From NCBI GenBank assembly GCA_033065855.1, contig JAVXUO010001035.1:154317-218316 (forward strand): a stretch of DNA of 64,000 bases, in the 5' to 3' direction. How positions within the stretch are numbered: position 1 is the stretch's first letter; the number at the start of each line of letters is the position of its first letter. Source of the stretch: Escallonia rubra. Lineage: Eukaryota; Streptophyta; Magnoliopsida; Escalloniales; Escalloniaceae. Positions 13,641 to 24,059 of the stretch are shown here, in pieces. A program made the translations under genes and the position numbers. The notes under the pieces are model-generated. The model had not been told where the DNA came from, ran no database searches, and worked only from the letters and a program-made list of their open reading frames with translations.

Positions 13641-14129
13641 AAACTTGGGTTTTCTTTTCTAAGAACCTCCAGCTTGTCTGCAAATTTTCATCAAGGACCA
13701 GGCGAAGAAGACACTGATGATCCTTCATGGTTGCAACAGATTTGTGCACTGTCCATATCAACCTGTTCTACCAACATCAGTAGGTACCTTAAGGTGATGG
13801 CAAAGTGTAGGAAGATGGATGTACGTAGCTAGATGCAGAAAAGTACTTGCTGCAAATGTTTGCTTATCAGGAAAGGATGACACTTGCTTCACCAGTTATA
13901 AATGCACGGGTCTTTGCTGCAGATACCCGACATGTTGCTCAATTGTTTGTGTGGTTAATTTTATTTGCTAATTTTCATTTTCTTTTTTTCCATAATTACA
14001 ACAACTAGCATATGATATAAAGTCAAGAGTATAACTTGAGCCCGAGGGGAGGAGGGACTCATACCGTTACGGTCTTAAGAATGAAGTTTTCAAGGCCGCC
14101 AACGACCATATATAGATTCTCGAAACTTT
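13641..14129 (+). other. 3' untranslated region and flank of the LIN-type gene
   Basis: Non-coding sequence follows the TAA at 13638-13640. No other gene is seen. The MITE at 14130 marks the end of any plausible 3' untranslated region. Confidence 0.4.
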
Positions 14130-14506
14130 GGTAGTGTTTGAAATCACTTAAGTTTCCAGTTTTGTAAACTGGAGAAAAAAACGCATTTAGCATACAGTTT
14201 TCATTTTTTTTTTCCCTTCAGTTTTGAAAAAACATGATTGTTTTTTAAAACTCTCATTTTGGAGTTTTGAGTTTCTAGTTTCTGTTTTTGTTTTGAGACC
14301 ACCACCTGTCACCGCCATTGCTGCCCCCGGCCACCGCCAGAAGAAAAACTCAAAATAAAAATTAGATAATCAAACTCTCAAAAGAAAAAAAAAAACTGTG
14401 TAATCAAACACCCATTTATTTTTGTAAAATATAAAAATTAAACTGATTTTGGTTTTTGTTTTTTTGGAAACTGAAAATCAAAACTGTAAATGATTTCAAA
14501 CATACC
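14130..14506. mobile_element. Non-autonomous TIR element (MITE), copy 1
   Basis: The left end GTAGTGTTTGAAATCACTT and the right end AATGATTTCAAACATACC form imperfect terminal inverted repeats. The interior has A/T-rich arms around a CCACC/GCCACCGCC core near 14300-14340. A related copy in opposite orientation lies at 37559-37981. No transposase is encoded. A clean target duplication was not found, so the superfamily (hAT or Mutator) is open. Confidence 0.6.
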
Positions 14507-16015
14507 CTTTGTTGTAGATCAAAGGAAGTCCATACGATAGATTTCATATAGTTCGTGTTGCGTTTTCCTTTTTGGTTAAGATTTTGCTGTATAGGGAGAG
14601 TGCCCCTGTGCATATAGATGTTAGTGATGACAACTTTAGTTTTTCTTAGCATTAGCACATGTGTGAGAAGTCCGAAACTACACATGTTAAGGTGGAGGAA
14701 GTTGAGAGGATTTCAGGGTTGATCTTGCTAGAAAGTCTCACAATTTAGCAACACCATGAAGCGCGGCCAACGGTTGACCTTTAGCTACCACTTTGCAATT
14801 CTGCGAGACGTATTACAAGTGTCCCTGAATATTAAATTTTCTCCTGAATGAACATAGATTAATTTCTTCAAAAATAGGGCATTGAGATCTAACGCACATG
14901 CATGGTAAAATTTTGGACAAAACTTGGATGAATGTTGTGATCAAACCCATCCCGGCCAGGCGGTTGACCCAAACCCTTGGCCGGAACCGCCTGGCCGGGC
15001 TGGTTCTCGTGTGGCTCGTTTGTGTTATGAACCCGAGAGTAACCCACGAAACTTAGGTGGGTTTCATGAAAACTGGTGTAACACGATGGGTTGATGGGTT
15101 TTTTTGACCAGCAAAAATTTGAAGCTTTCGCAAAGTCATCAAAAGTTGTCTATACCAAGACTTGAACTAGAGATTGAGAAGTTAAAAAAATTCCACCACA
15201 TACCAAGAATGAGATATGTAAATAAGTTGCTAACTAAACTAAATGTTAGTGTGGTCCAAACGGTAATACACCTAAGTCATAAATGTCTTTGTTTCATTCC
15301 TTTTGCAAGGGCAGCTCTACCCTTTTTGAAATATATTTGTAGATTTATGGCAAGCATTATCCCAAACTAACGATTAAGAGTATGTGGTCGTTCAATATGT
15401 CTGTAATTATTAACAAACTTTCTCGTATAAGATTATGCCGATTGAATCAATTGACCAAGGATTATGTGTATCTAATCACTCAATATTTCTGTAAAAATTA
15501 ATAATCTTTCTCGTATAGTATTTTACTTGTTGAATTGAACCAATTGACCCCATAATTGAACCAATGAGCCATTGACCAAGTCCTCCGCTATATAGGTATC
15601 CGGACCGGTTCTGATAACTAATTTGATGAATCTTTGGGCGGAGAACTTCTCACGCTCGTCAACCACGCAAAAAGCAAAAAAAGGAAAGAAAAAAAAAATA
15701 TAGGCCTGCCTACAAATCTCACAAGCAAAAACAATTTATGCAAATGATCCCACTTTTAACTGGCCTGAGCCAAACTTTTCCAAAATAAGGACGTTTACAC
15801 AAAAGAAATTTTGAACCTTTTTATCCAGACTAATACGGAAAGTTGACCTCACAAGTATAACCTTCCATTTGTAAGAGCACAAATTTGGAAAGCGCTATTG
15901 GAGTAATATTATTCCTTGACTATGGAGGAAATCAAGTTTTCGGAATTCATGATACACTTGATTTTCACAATCATGGAATTCAAACATGTGGTTTCCTTGT
16001 TTAGCTTTGTTAGGC
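14507..16015. other. Intergenic region, no gene supported
   Basis: A perfect GC-rich inverted repeat at 14951-14999 is listed separately. Otherwise the sequence is AT-rich with no coding evidence. Short tracts resembling GTTGACC and CCAATTGACC recur at 14940-15600, which suggests an old unclassified repeat. Confidence 0.4.
14951..14999. repeat. Perfect 15-bp GC-rich inverted repeat
   Basis: CCCGGCCAGGCGGTT at 14951-14965 is exactly the reverse complement of AACCGCCTGGCCGGG at 14985-14999. The loop is 19 bases. The surroundings are AT-rich. It could be a hairpin left by a transposon or a terminator-like structure, and no function is assigned. Confidence 0.85.
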
Positions 16016-16096
16016 TACCATATAAGCCCTTCCAAGCTTACTCTTCTGGTCAGACTGCAAAGAGCATACAGACCAACAAGAAAGAAAAGCCCAGCC
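16016..16096 (+). promoter_or_regulatory. TATA box and short leader of the basic secretory protein gene
   Basis: CATATAAG at about 16019-16026 lies 70 bases upstream of the chosen ATG at 16097. That leaves a short leader of about 40 bases, typical of a compact plant gene. It also supports the downstream start over the in-frame ATG at 15986, which lies upstream of the TATA box. Confidence 0.6.
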
Positions 16097-16780
16097 ATGC
16101 ATCACCTTCATCTTCTTTCATCTTGCTTGGTCATCCTTGCAGCTCTGCAAGGCATTCATGCAGTCGAATACGTAGTCACAAACACGGCAACCGGAACGCC
16201 AGGCGGAATCCGCTTCGACCGCGAGATCGGCATCGAGTACACCAAGAAGATAATGGGAATCATCAATCGCTTCGTGTGGGAGCTTCTCGACGAACGCACC
16301 GCGGCTGACCGAAAGCCAGTCGAGGTCGTGAACTTGTACGTCGTAGAGTTCAATGGCGCTGAGGCAATCACTTGGGGAGATAACATCAATGTCAGCTCCA
16401 TCTACCTGCAAGGCTACCAGGGCAACCTGACGTGGGAGTTCACTTCTCTCCTTTACCATGAAGTGACTCATGTTTTCCAGTGGAATGGTGAAGGCCAAGC
16501 GCCAGTAGGACTGGTTGAAGGCTTCGCTGATTACTCGATCCTCAAGGCCAACTATTATCCACCGGCGTTTGCAAAGCCAGGGCAGGGCGATAGATGGGAC
16601 CAAGGGTATGATTTCACGGCTCGTTTTCTGGAGTACTGTGAAGGTCTGAGAAGCGGGTTTGTGGCAGAACTTAACAAGAAGATGAGACACGCTTTTAACG
16701 AAAGCTATTTTGAGGACCTTCTGGGGAAGCCAGTTGATCAGCTGTGGAAGGAATACAAAGCCAAGTACAGCAATAATTAG
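16097..16780 (+). CDS. Plant basic secretory protein (BSP family, PR-17-like)
   Basis: This intronless gene encodes 227 residues. A signal peptide covers residues 1-22 (hydrophobic LVILAALQG, cleavage likely after GIHA). The rest is a basic secretory protein domain of the NtPRp27/WCI-5 group. It carries a metallopeptidase-like zinc motif HEVTH at residues 121-125 and a downstream EGFADY at 141-146 that could supply the third ligand. Asn-X-Ser/Thr sites include NVSS, NLTW and NESY. These proteins are secreted and are induced by pathogens or wounding in several plants. Proteolytic activity is inferred from the motif. The start at 16097 gives a proper signal peptide, while the longer frame from 15986 would bury it. 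The gene appears intact. Confidence 0.93.
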   Translation: MHHLHLLSSCLVILAALQGIHAVEYVVTNTATGTPGGIRFDREIGIEYTKKIMGIINRFVWELLDERTAADRKPVEVVNLYVVEFNGAEAITWGDNINVSSIYLQGYQGNLTWEFTSLLYHEVTHVFQWNGEGQAPVGLVEGFADYSILKANYYPPAFAKPGQGDRWDQGYDFTARFLEYCEGLRSGFVAELNKKMRHAFNESYFEDLLGKPVDQLWKEYKAKYSNN

Positions 16781-17699
16781 GCAGCTTTTGGCTACATTAA
16801 TTGTTCTTGACATATATAATATAATATAATATAAATTGATGAAGAAAAGTAGTAAATTATATTGGATGACTTTCTTGGCAGCAAGAACAGATTTCCCAGT
16901 TTTTCTTTAACTTTTATTCCTTCAAAAAAATTACCATCGAGTTGATCACCCTAAGAAAGCCCTGCATTTATTTAGAACTTCGTTCCACTGAGAAAAATGG
17001 CTTTACTTACTGCCACTGGAGATATAACGATATATATAGCACTCAAGGCTCAAGGTATAGTTTCCACTAAATTGTTTCTTCTTGAACCGTTCGAAATTGG
17101 TAAATTTCGTAATAAATGGACGGAAAATATAGGCTGGTTAGGAAACTCAGTAAATTTAAATTACACAGATCTTGACTTTGCATGGCTATATATGTTCGAC
17201 TTCAGAATTTTTTGTTCACGTGATATAAAATTAGGCAGCCCAAAGTCGATATGGATCTTGATCCTGCCGCTAGAATATAGCAGCAAGGATACTGTTTGCT
17301 GCTAAGAGGCTTTAAGCGATGAAAAAAACTCTAATAAGTTGCTGAAAAAAATGCAACAATTCACTTTATAGCTGGCGACAATTTTTGCATTCTTTTATCA
17401 CTAAAAATCTTCTGAAAAAAAAGCAACCTTGTTGTTATACTCTTTAACGGCACGGAGCTCATTTTGGTCCAAAGTTGTTGTGGCAAGGCGCACACTTTTT
17501 TCCTGGATTGTTTTTCAAATGAATAGCCTGTTTTTTGAATATTTTGGGCATGAAAGTGCCACAACCGAGAAATTGCAACTAGGGTAGATAATATTTCTAG
17601 CGCATCTTTCTTGTGCTCCGTTAACTGTTCTTGAATCATACTTTTTGAAACATGACACCTAATAATAAACGGTTAACGTTCAACGCTACAAAAGGTGGT
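16781..17699. other. Intergenic region, no gene supported
   Basis: AT-rich 3' flank of the secretory protein gene. A small open frame on the minus strand at 17361-17639 has no recognisable family and no splice context. Confidence 0.4.
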
Positions 17700-20600
17700 C
17701 AACCTGAAGCGCACGTTCCAGGTAACATGTTGTGACTTTGTTTCCACAAATTACTTAGAGTGTTGAGATTGGCTTGCTTATCCCCTAGAAATGGAAGTCG
17801 ACAACGCGACCCTTGGCTTTGGCGTTGACCTTAGGCCTTTCCTAGGGGAGGTGGCCTGAGCTCCTTCTCTTTGATGGGTCAACCTTAGCGCCCCCTCCCC
17901 TCCCTTATGGTGCCTTCTCCTCTCACCCTTTGGGGGCTTCTTTTCCCTTCCTTAAGCTTCACTTTTCGTGGGGCCTTTCCCTTTTCCTTGGTTCTTATTA
18001 CCTTAGCCTCCTCTTCTACGGTCATTCAACCAATACCAAGTGAAAGGCCTCCATTCTTAGCTCTTTGGGTGCTCCGTGCTCTACGATCACCATTGTCGCG
18101 TCGCATCATCTGATCGCGTGCCAAGCGTTATTTCCATGTTATGCACGACCAAAACTATGTCCATCACCACGGTCCTACAACGAGATGTCTAAGCCCCATC
18201 TTTATGCTACATGCCCACTAGCACTGCATATGTTAGACACGCTCATTCAGCACCTCAAAGTTATGTGCCCTCGCACAACACCCGGTGATAATGCCCCTAA
18301 GCATTTGCCGTTAAGTATGCTCGTGGTACAAACCATCCCAGCCACCATGCGCCACACCAATTATGCAATCATGCCCTCGGCACCCTATCATACTATTACG
18401 CTCCCGTCGTGGTCCATCTCTTCACCACTGTCATGCGCACCTCGCCTTGGTTGTGGAACATGTTTCGACCCGATTTCCAGAGTATGCAATATCCCTAAGG
18501 TAGGTGACTCATTCGAGACATTATCTTGGCCCTTCAGGTAGGTGAACCTTTTTCTATCCCATCGTGGCTATACACACTTGGACTCTGCTATCCCATCTGG
18601 CTACCCTCGCTGGCCGGCTGCGCACATTTGGACCGCCGTGTCCGTGTACCGACTCTATAGCGCTCGTCAGCTGCACCCGCACGGCGATTTTGCGACGCCT
18701 TTCGTCGTATCCCAGCGTGCCCCTGACACTGCACACTTTGTCGTGCCCATGTGCCACGTTGTTTATACATTGAGTTAATTACGCGGTTGACCATCGAATT
18801 ATTAGGCAAATTTCACTTTGACCACTGTACTTCGATTTGTGTCAAAGTGACCACTGAATTTGTTAATTTGTCCATTCAAGTCACTCTGTTAGGCTCCGTT
18901 AGCCCTAAGTCCGTTAAGTGACTTTATTCAAGGGTAAATATGTCATTTCAATTTCTTCTTCTTCACTTATCTCCTGGTTTCTCTTCAAGCCTTATCTCCT
19001 GTTTCTCTTCAAACCCAGCATCACCATACGGCGCCGCCACCAACCACAGAGCACAACTACACCACCAGCCTCACACCACCACAATCCACCCAGCACAGCC
19101 ACGCCTAGACCACACTAAACACACTACGGCAACACCCTTCCCCTCGTCGTCACACTCAATGATCCACGGAGCACAACCACACCACCACCAGCCTAACACC
19201 ACGACAATCCACCTAGCACAGCGACGGAGCACCATATGACGGCATCACCATACGACGCCACCACAGTTCATCCCATCCCCAGCCCCCACCCGATACACCA
19301 CACATACAGAGACTCCCGTATGATCCAATTCACCCCATACCACACACACATAACACACGCCCACACACAAACTCAATCTCATACACATAAGCAAAAAATC
19401 AAACACCCCTGTCAAACCTGCTGATTCAATATACTGTCCACTTCACGATCATGATTAACAATGAGTCGATCGCGCTCGAATTACTCCCCGTAGCTCTCGA
19501 ATTACTGTTTGAGGATTGGGTTAGGGATCGCATGAGGTTCCTCGAGGTGGCCGTGGACGGAGGAGCACGAGAAGTCGGTGTCACACACCAGATCGAGGCT
19601 TGGATGAGGTGTCGAGAGGTGTTGGGGTGTGAAACGAGGCTTGGATACGGTGTCCTGGGTATGGTGGTCGGCTGCTAGTGGGCTAGGTCGATGGTGGAAG
19701 GAGGAAGAGAAGAAGAAAATAGAAGAAAAAGGAAAGAAGTTAAAAGAAAAAACAAAAACCTAAAATATTTTGAAAGTGACAGATTTACCCCAGACTTAAT
19801 GAAATTAACAGGCCTGTGGATGTCTAAAATTAACAGAATGACCCGATTAGACTCAATTGGAGAATTCAGTGGTCACTTTGACACAAATCGAAGTTCAGTG
19901 GTCAAAGTGAAATTTGCCTAATAGTTCGATGGTCAACCGCGTAATTAACTCTTATACATTCGGGTCCCCTGGCATCTTGTCACACTACCACACCCCCATG
20001 TTGGTCTATTCTTTCACCACACTATGTGCACCTTACTTTGGTCGTGGAACATACTTCGACCCACTCCCCGAATAGACGAATCTTCCGGGACACTATCTCC
20101 GCCAGGGAGCTTCAAGTGCTTCGGCATGAAGACTCCCCTTTCGCCAGGTACACGGCTCCTCCGGGATGCTACCTCGGCCCGTCAAGTAGGCGACTCCTCC
20201 GGGACACTACCTTGGAGCATTCTGAGTGCTCCGGCACAACGATCCATCCGGCATGGATAGGGAACTCCTCTGGGTCATTATCTCTGCCAGGAAACTCCAA
20301 GTGCTCTAGCATGAAGACTCCCCTTTCGCCAGATAGACAGCTCTTCCGGGATGCTACCTCAGCCCGTCGGGTAGGATCATCATCTCAACCTCTATAAATA
20401 GGGGTCTTGAGAATTCATTTTAGAAGACTTTACATTTTCATAACTCATTTTCGCATTCACTTTCTCAATCTAGAATTCTAGAGAGAGAAACATAAATGAT
20501 CTTGACTCTGGACCTAATTATCGAATTGTCACTGTTGTCGCGTATTCACCCCGCGCCATCGCCCTCGCAGCACTGCCATCCTCACGTTTTGTCTGGGAAG

Positions 20601-20990
20601 CCCTTGGTCTCTGCCCTTGGTCTATCTGTGCTATGTCCTACATCAACATACTTGGCATCTGACTCGGATTACATTTCTTTGTGGCACCTCCACGTCGACT
20701 GCGAACCAACTTCATTGGCATTGACCTTTTAGACACTACATTGGCTCATCGAGTAGGCGTCTCCTCAAACAAACTATACCTTGGAGTGCTCTGCCTCAAG
20801 GAATCACCACGAGATAGGCAATTTGTACGGAACACTATCTCTGCCAGGTAACAGCGTGACTAGTCTATGTGCTTCGGCACTGGAGGCCTCTTCAACACCC
20901 CACGGATCATGACCCCCGTGTCGCACCCTAAGGATCATGACCCATGTGCCGCATCCCAATGATTATGATTCCCGTGTCACTCTAAGAAGG
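17700..20990 (+). mobile_element. LTR-retrotransposon fossil, split by a nested element
   Basis: The segment 20380-20720 has LTR-like architecture: TATAAATA at about 20393, then a CT-rich stretch with TCTAGAATTCTAGAGAGAG, then a conserved downstream block. A matching block lies in opposite orientation at about 57000-57360, which defines a dispersed family. Diverged direct repeats fill the upstream part (18411-18540 resembles 20004-20210, and 20080-20230 resembles 20262-20380). A 28-bp unit occurs three times at 20905-20990. No intact gag or pol is seen. It is probably an old, badly degraded Ty3/Gypsy-type copy with many breaks. The outer limits are approximate. Confidence 0.5.
18772..19951. 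mobile_element. Non-autonomous Mutator-like element with 9-bp TSD
   Basis: The two ends are near-identical inverted repeats beginning GAGTTAATTACGCGGTTGAC. Good match continues for about 90 bases, with weaker similarity further in. The element is flanked on both sides by TTATACATT (18763-18771 and 19952-19960), a perfect 9-bp target duplication typical of Mutator-like elements. The 1,180-bp body has no transposase. It has an internal diverged duplication built on CCACCACCAGCC and CACAATCCACC (about 19020-19240). It inserted into the surrounding LTR fossil and is therefore younger than it. Confidence 0.92.
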
Positions 20991-22930
20991 AAACAGGTCT
21001 CTGGATAACATCACGCATGATAATGCATTGAGTTCACATAAGTGAGATTGAAAAGCCTTCATTGAGGGCTTTTTGACAAAGCGAAAGGATGACCAGGCTG
21101 TTAGGTTGGGCTTACCATATATAGGAAAAACGTGGATTGCAGCCCATCTCCCTTTTAAATAGGAATACATGCTATTATTAATTGATTTTTTATTTTTTGT
21201 GCTTAAAGGAAAAATCATTACTCCACGATGATGAACACCCGATGCATTCTCATGCAAGACTTTTGCTAATAAAATTGCTAAAACACCATAAACTTGGATT
21301 ACGTACTCCATATCTTTCTTAGTCGATTAAAACTCAAGTCAATTAGTATATACACGTTCAATAGTAATATAAGCATTATTATTATTATTTTTTAACAAAA
21401 ATGAAAGATATTATATACAAATTATAGTAGACCCTCGAAGACCATGCCACAAAGGTCAGCATGGGGTCTAAGTTCCGCTTGGTATATAACTGATCTAATA
21501 AAGATCTTTCCATTAAATCTCCCTTGCCAAATTCTATTCAGATGCACTCCAAATAAATTAAATCTGATACCTTTGGTTTGTCAAAAAAGAAAATGACAGC
21601 TATTTTTTTTTCATGTATAAGGGGGGTCTTTCTAGTTTCTTCATACCTAGGTTTAGGATGAAAGGTGGGTTGGGTTATGATGGGTTTAACCAACCCAACC
21701 ACCCCGCGCTACAAAAATGGTTTGCCTTCATTTTTGTCGCCACCTGTCAAGCAACCACTACTTGCCACTGACCATTACTCCAACCCCTGCCCCCATCACC
21801 ACTCGCCACTAACCATTACCACTCGCCACTAACCATTACCCCCTACCCTACCTCTGCCCCCGTCACCACTCGCCACGACAACAGTCGACAATCACTACTG
21901 CCGTCACCCAACCATCACTGCAACCGCTCCCAACCATCCACCATCCACCATCACTTTATTTATTGGTTAAAGAAAAAAAAAAAACCATTCTTACTTAGTG
22001 CAATCAATCTATTGAAAACCTACTTACCTTACCATCACTGCAACCTCTCCCAACCATCCACCATCACTTTATTTATTGGTTAAAATAAAATAAAAAGGCA
22101 TTCCTACTTAGTGCTATCAGCCTATTGAAAACCTACTTACCCTCATCCTAACACAATTCAACTTTTTCTCAAGCTAGATTATGTTAAGTTGAAACTGCAA
22201 AAGGTTTACTTGAATCAAGTTGAAACCCACCCTAACTCGCCTAAGTTGCACCACTTTTGCATGTTTATCTTCATAATTGTAGTAAATTCATTTTGTTGGT
22301 AAATACCATAATTTGTCCCCATCGCCCGACACCACCGTAGGCCGCTACCACCACCTATAATAGCCACAACTCCCTCAACCCCTATCCCTACCTTGCTCCC
22401 ACCACCGCGAACACCATCAACCATCCCCCGCCACTTTACTTTTCGTTCAAAATAAAACAATAACATTCTTGTTATGTAAAGTTGATCTACTGAAACCTTA
22501 CTTATCCATCAACCCAATCCAACCAATTTAACTTCTTAGGATATATTTCGTTGGATCTTAATAGCACATGGATTAACTCGGGTCCGTTCGTAGCCCAACC
22601 CACCGAATGTATTTGGGTCAGATGGTGTAATGTGATCTCTTTCGCGTGGTTGCAGTGGAGATTGTTGGGTGCATGACTGCACAATGAGTCCAGCCCACAT
22701 TAAGCCAGACCCACTGTGGGTCAGTCGTTATTCATTAGTGTTCAAACGCGAAGGCCGTTTAGAAATTGTGACCCAAAGAGTTGAAGAGCTCCAAATAAGT
22801 CCTCCACAATCTTCGAAAGAATTCTCAAAAGTCAGATGGAGCAAATCTTGTGAAATGGATCTTATTATTTGCAGATGATATATTTCCTTCCAAGATGTTC
22901 AAATAGATAGGTTTCACTTTAATCTAGCTG
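20991..22930. other. Repeat-rich intergenic region
   Basis: No gene is supported. CCACC/CCATCACC-rich low-complexity sequence lies at 21740-21960 and 22310-22440. A diverged tandem duplication is listed separately at 21940-22140. A TTTTTAACAAAAATGAAAGA-like stretch near 21390 resembles the antisense of a LINE tail, but it is too short to call. Confidence 0.4.
21940..22140. repeat. Diverged tandem duplication, unit about 100 bp
   Basis: Two adjacent copies share CCATCACTTTATTTATTGGT, then an A-rich run, then CTATTGAAAACCTACTTACC. The first ends near 22028 and the second near 22140. The copies differ at scattered positions. Confidence 0.75.
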
Positions 22931-23105
22931 AATTCAACGGAAGGACGGGGTTTGCTCTAGGGTGCTGCATTCATCTCTGAAGCATTGTATCAATTGCCAA
23001 AGAGCCAAACTCCAGCCCCATCAACAAAATCTCTCAATTACCTAACAAAATCTTCAGAACCCAGAAAAAGCAAAACAGCATTTTGAAATTAGACCCACTT
23101 TAGGT

Positions 23106-23196
23106 ATTAGCACTCAGAATGAAAAGGACTAATGTAATTAGAAATTGAAATCAATGATCTTTCGACCTCATTCATGTTCATCCTCATCGTGCCTAA
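23106..23196 (-). ncRNA. Box C/D snoRNA candidate, third of the cluster
   Basis: Read on the minus strand, a C-like box ACGATGA (plus 23184-23190, one mismatch to RUGAUGA) and a D box CTGA (plus 23114-23117) are closed by a terminal stem. ATTAGGCAC on one side pairs with GTGCTAAT on the other, with one bulge. The RNA would be about 90 nt. The bases before box D (AGTCCTTTTC) could pair with GAAAAGGAUU-type sequence in 25S rRNA, including one wobble pair. The weaker C box lowers confidence, but the spacing from its neighbour supports it. Confidence 0.6.
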
Positions 23197-23301
23197 TCTT
23201 AACCCACCGAGAGCACCTTATTTCCACAATCTGACAATTTTATCTTTACAGAGAAAAAAAAAAAAGAACACACAAGCAATTACTGACACAAGTTAGCGCA
23301 G

Positions 23302-23390
23302 GGAGCGGGCATTCAGAATGAGTAGGAGGTTTGGTATTCCTTTCATGAACAATCGGAATATGTTAAAACAATCATCACTATGCTCGCTCC
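23302..23390 (-). ncRNA. Box C/D snoRNA, second of the cluster
   Basis: On the minus strand, C box GTGATGA (plus 23372-23378) and D box CTGA (plus 23313-23316) lie about 60 nt apart. They are enclosed by an 11-bp terminal stem with one mismatch: GGAGCGAGCAT at the 5' end pairs with ATGCCCGCTCC at the 3' end. The guide directly before box D contains CCTCCTACTCATT, complementary to AATGAGTAGGAGG. A GAGTAGGAGG motif is remembered from eukaryotic large-subunit rRNA, so a 2'-O-methylation guide role in 25S is likely. The exact target needs alignment to the host rRNA. Confidence 0.85.
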
Positions 23391-23461
23391 AACATACGTA
23401 AAGATGGGAGAAAATCGTTCAAGATAGAAGAGAAAACCATCAGAATAATTGGATCAATACA

Positions 23462-23528
23462 TCAGTTTCGACACCCTTTTGGGTGCCTCAGACGACCGTC
23501 GTGAGAAATTAAAATCCAGAATCATCAT
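23462..23528 (-). ncRNA. Box C/D snoRNA candidate, first of the cluster
   Basis: On the minus strand, C box ATGATGA (plus 23522-23528) is followed by a CTGA at plus 23488-23491 and another at 23462-23465, which may be boxes D' and D. The segment before the first CTGA reads TCTCACGACGGTC. This is a 13-nt exact complement of GACCGTCGTGAGA, a universally conserved stretch of large-subunit rRNA downstream of the A-loop. A small hairpin (CACCC AAAA GGGTG) lies between the two CTGA boxes. The terminal stem is poor, so the ends are uncertain, but the rRNA match is strong. Confidence 0.72.
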
Positions 23529-23600
23529 TTGGCTTCACTGATTATCAAAAGAGCAAAAATAAGAAAACGTAAGCATGTGCCGTAAGCTGGTTTCTTCGTA

Positions 23601-23860
23601 TACCTGATGAACCCTAAGAACCAGAAAGCTGCCAACGTAAGTTTCGTTGGGGAAACGAAGGAAGAGGCAATTTATAGAGGACTCAGGAGGTTAGGGTTTC
23701 GGGCATCTCGGATTGGACGAATTCACCCCTTGGGATATGTAGGCTCTCACATGTGAGGCCCGGGGCCGATAGGTCAGAGTAAGCCCAATTCATTCGATCG
23801 TTACTTCCTAGGGTCTAGAGCCTAGACCCTAAGAAGTGCACTTATTTGGCCCATTATCTA
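23601..23860 (-). promoter_or_regulatory. Promoter of the snoRNA cluster (TATA, telo box, site II)
   Basis: On the minus strand, site II elements TGGGCC (plus 23848-23853) and TTGGGC (plus 23783-23788), a telo box AAACCCTAA (plus 23691-23699) and a TATAAA (plus 23671-23676) stand in the order seen in plant ribosomal-protein and snoRNA genes. A transcript would start near 23645. A possible splice donor CAG/GTATAC occurs at plus 23600-23606, so the RNAs could be intronic in a non-coding host or processed from a polycistron. No protein frame follows. Confidence 0.7.
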
Positions 23861-24059
23861 ATTTGGTTTTCAGTTCTTCTTTTTATTTTATTTTTTTATA
23901 GAGTCTTGATTTTTAAATTTTGACGACAGTTTGAAAATTTAAACTCATTTTAGAACATGAGGTTATGGTGTTTTCTCTAGTTTTGCAAACAGGAGAAACA
24001 CGTCTGTCTCACCTATTTTAATGAGATCCAGACGTCTAGTCTCAACAACAAGAAGAAAA

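Noticed and set aside
14951-15010. Helitron 3' end
   Set aside because: The GC hairpin is present, but CTGG follows with no spacer, and no TC start was found.
15986-16096. Longer N-terminus for the basic secretory protein gene from an upstream in-frame ATG
   Set aside because: It would bury the signal peptide, and it starts before the TATA box at about 16019.
16118-16813. 231-codon open frame opposite the secretory protein gene
   Set aside because: It lies fully antisense to a clear coding gene and matches no family.
19451-19678. Protein gene inside the Mutator-like element
   Set aside because: The frame is short, ends at composition shifts and matches no transposase or host gene I recognise.
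22930-23060. Fourth snoRNA (H/ACA type) at the end of the cluster
   Set aside because: An ACA lies near a plausible 3' end, but no convincing hinge box or twin hairpins could be drawn.
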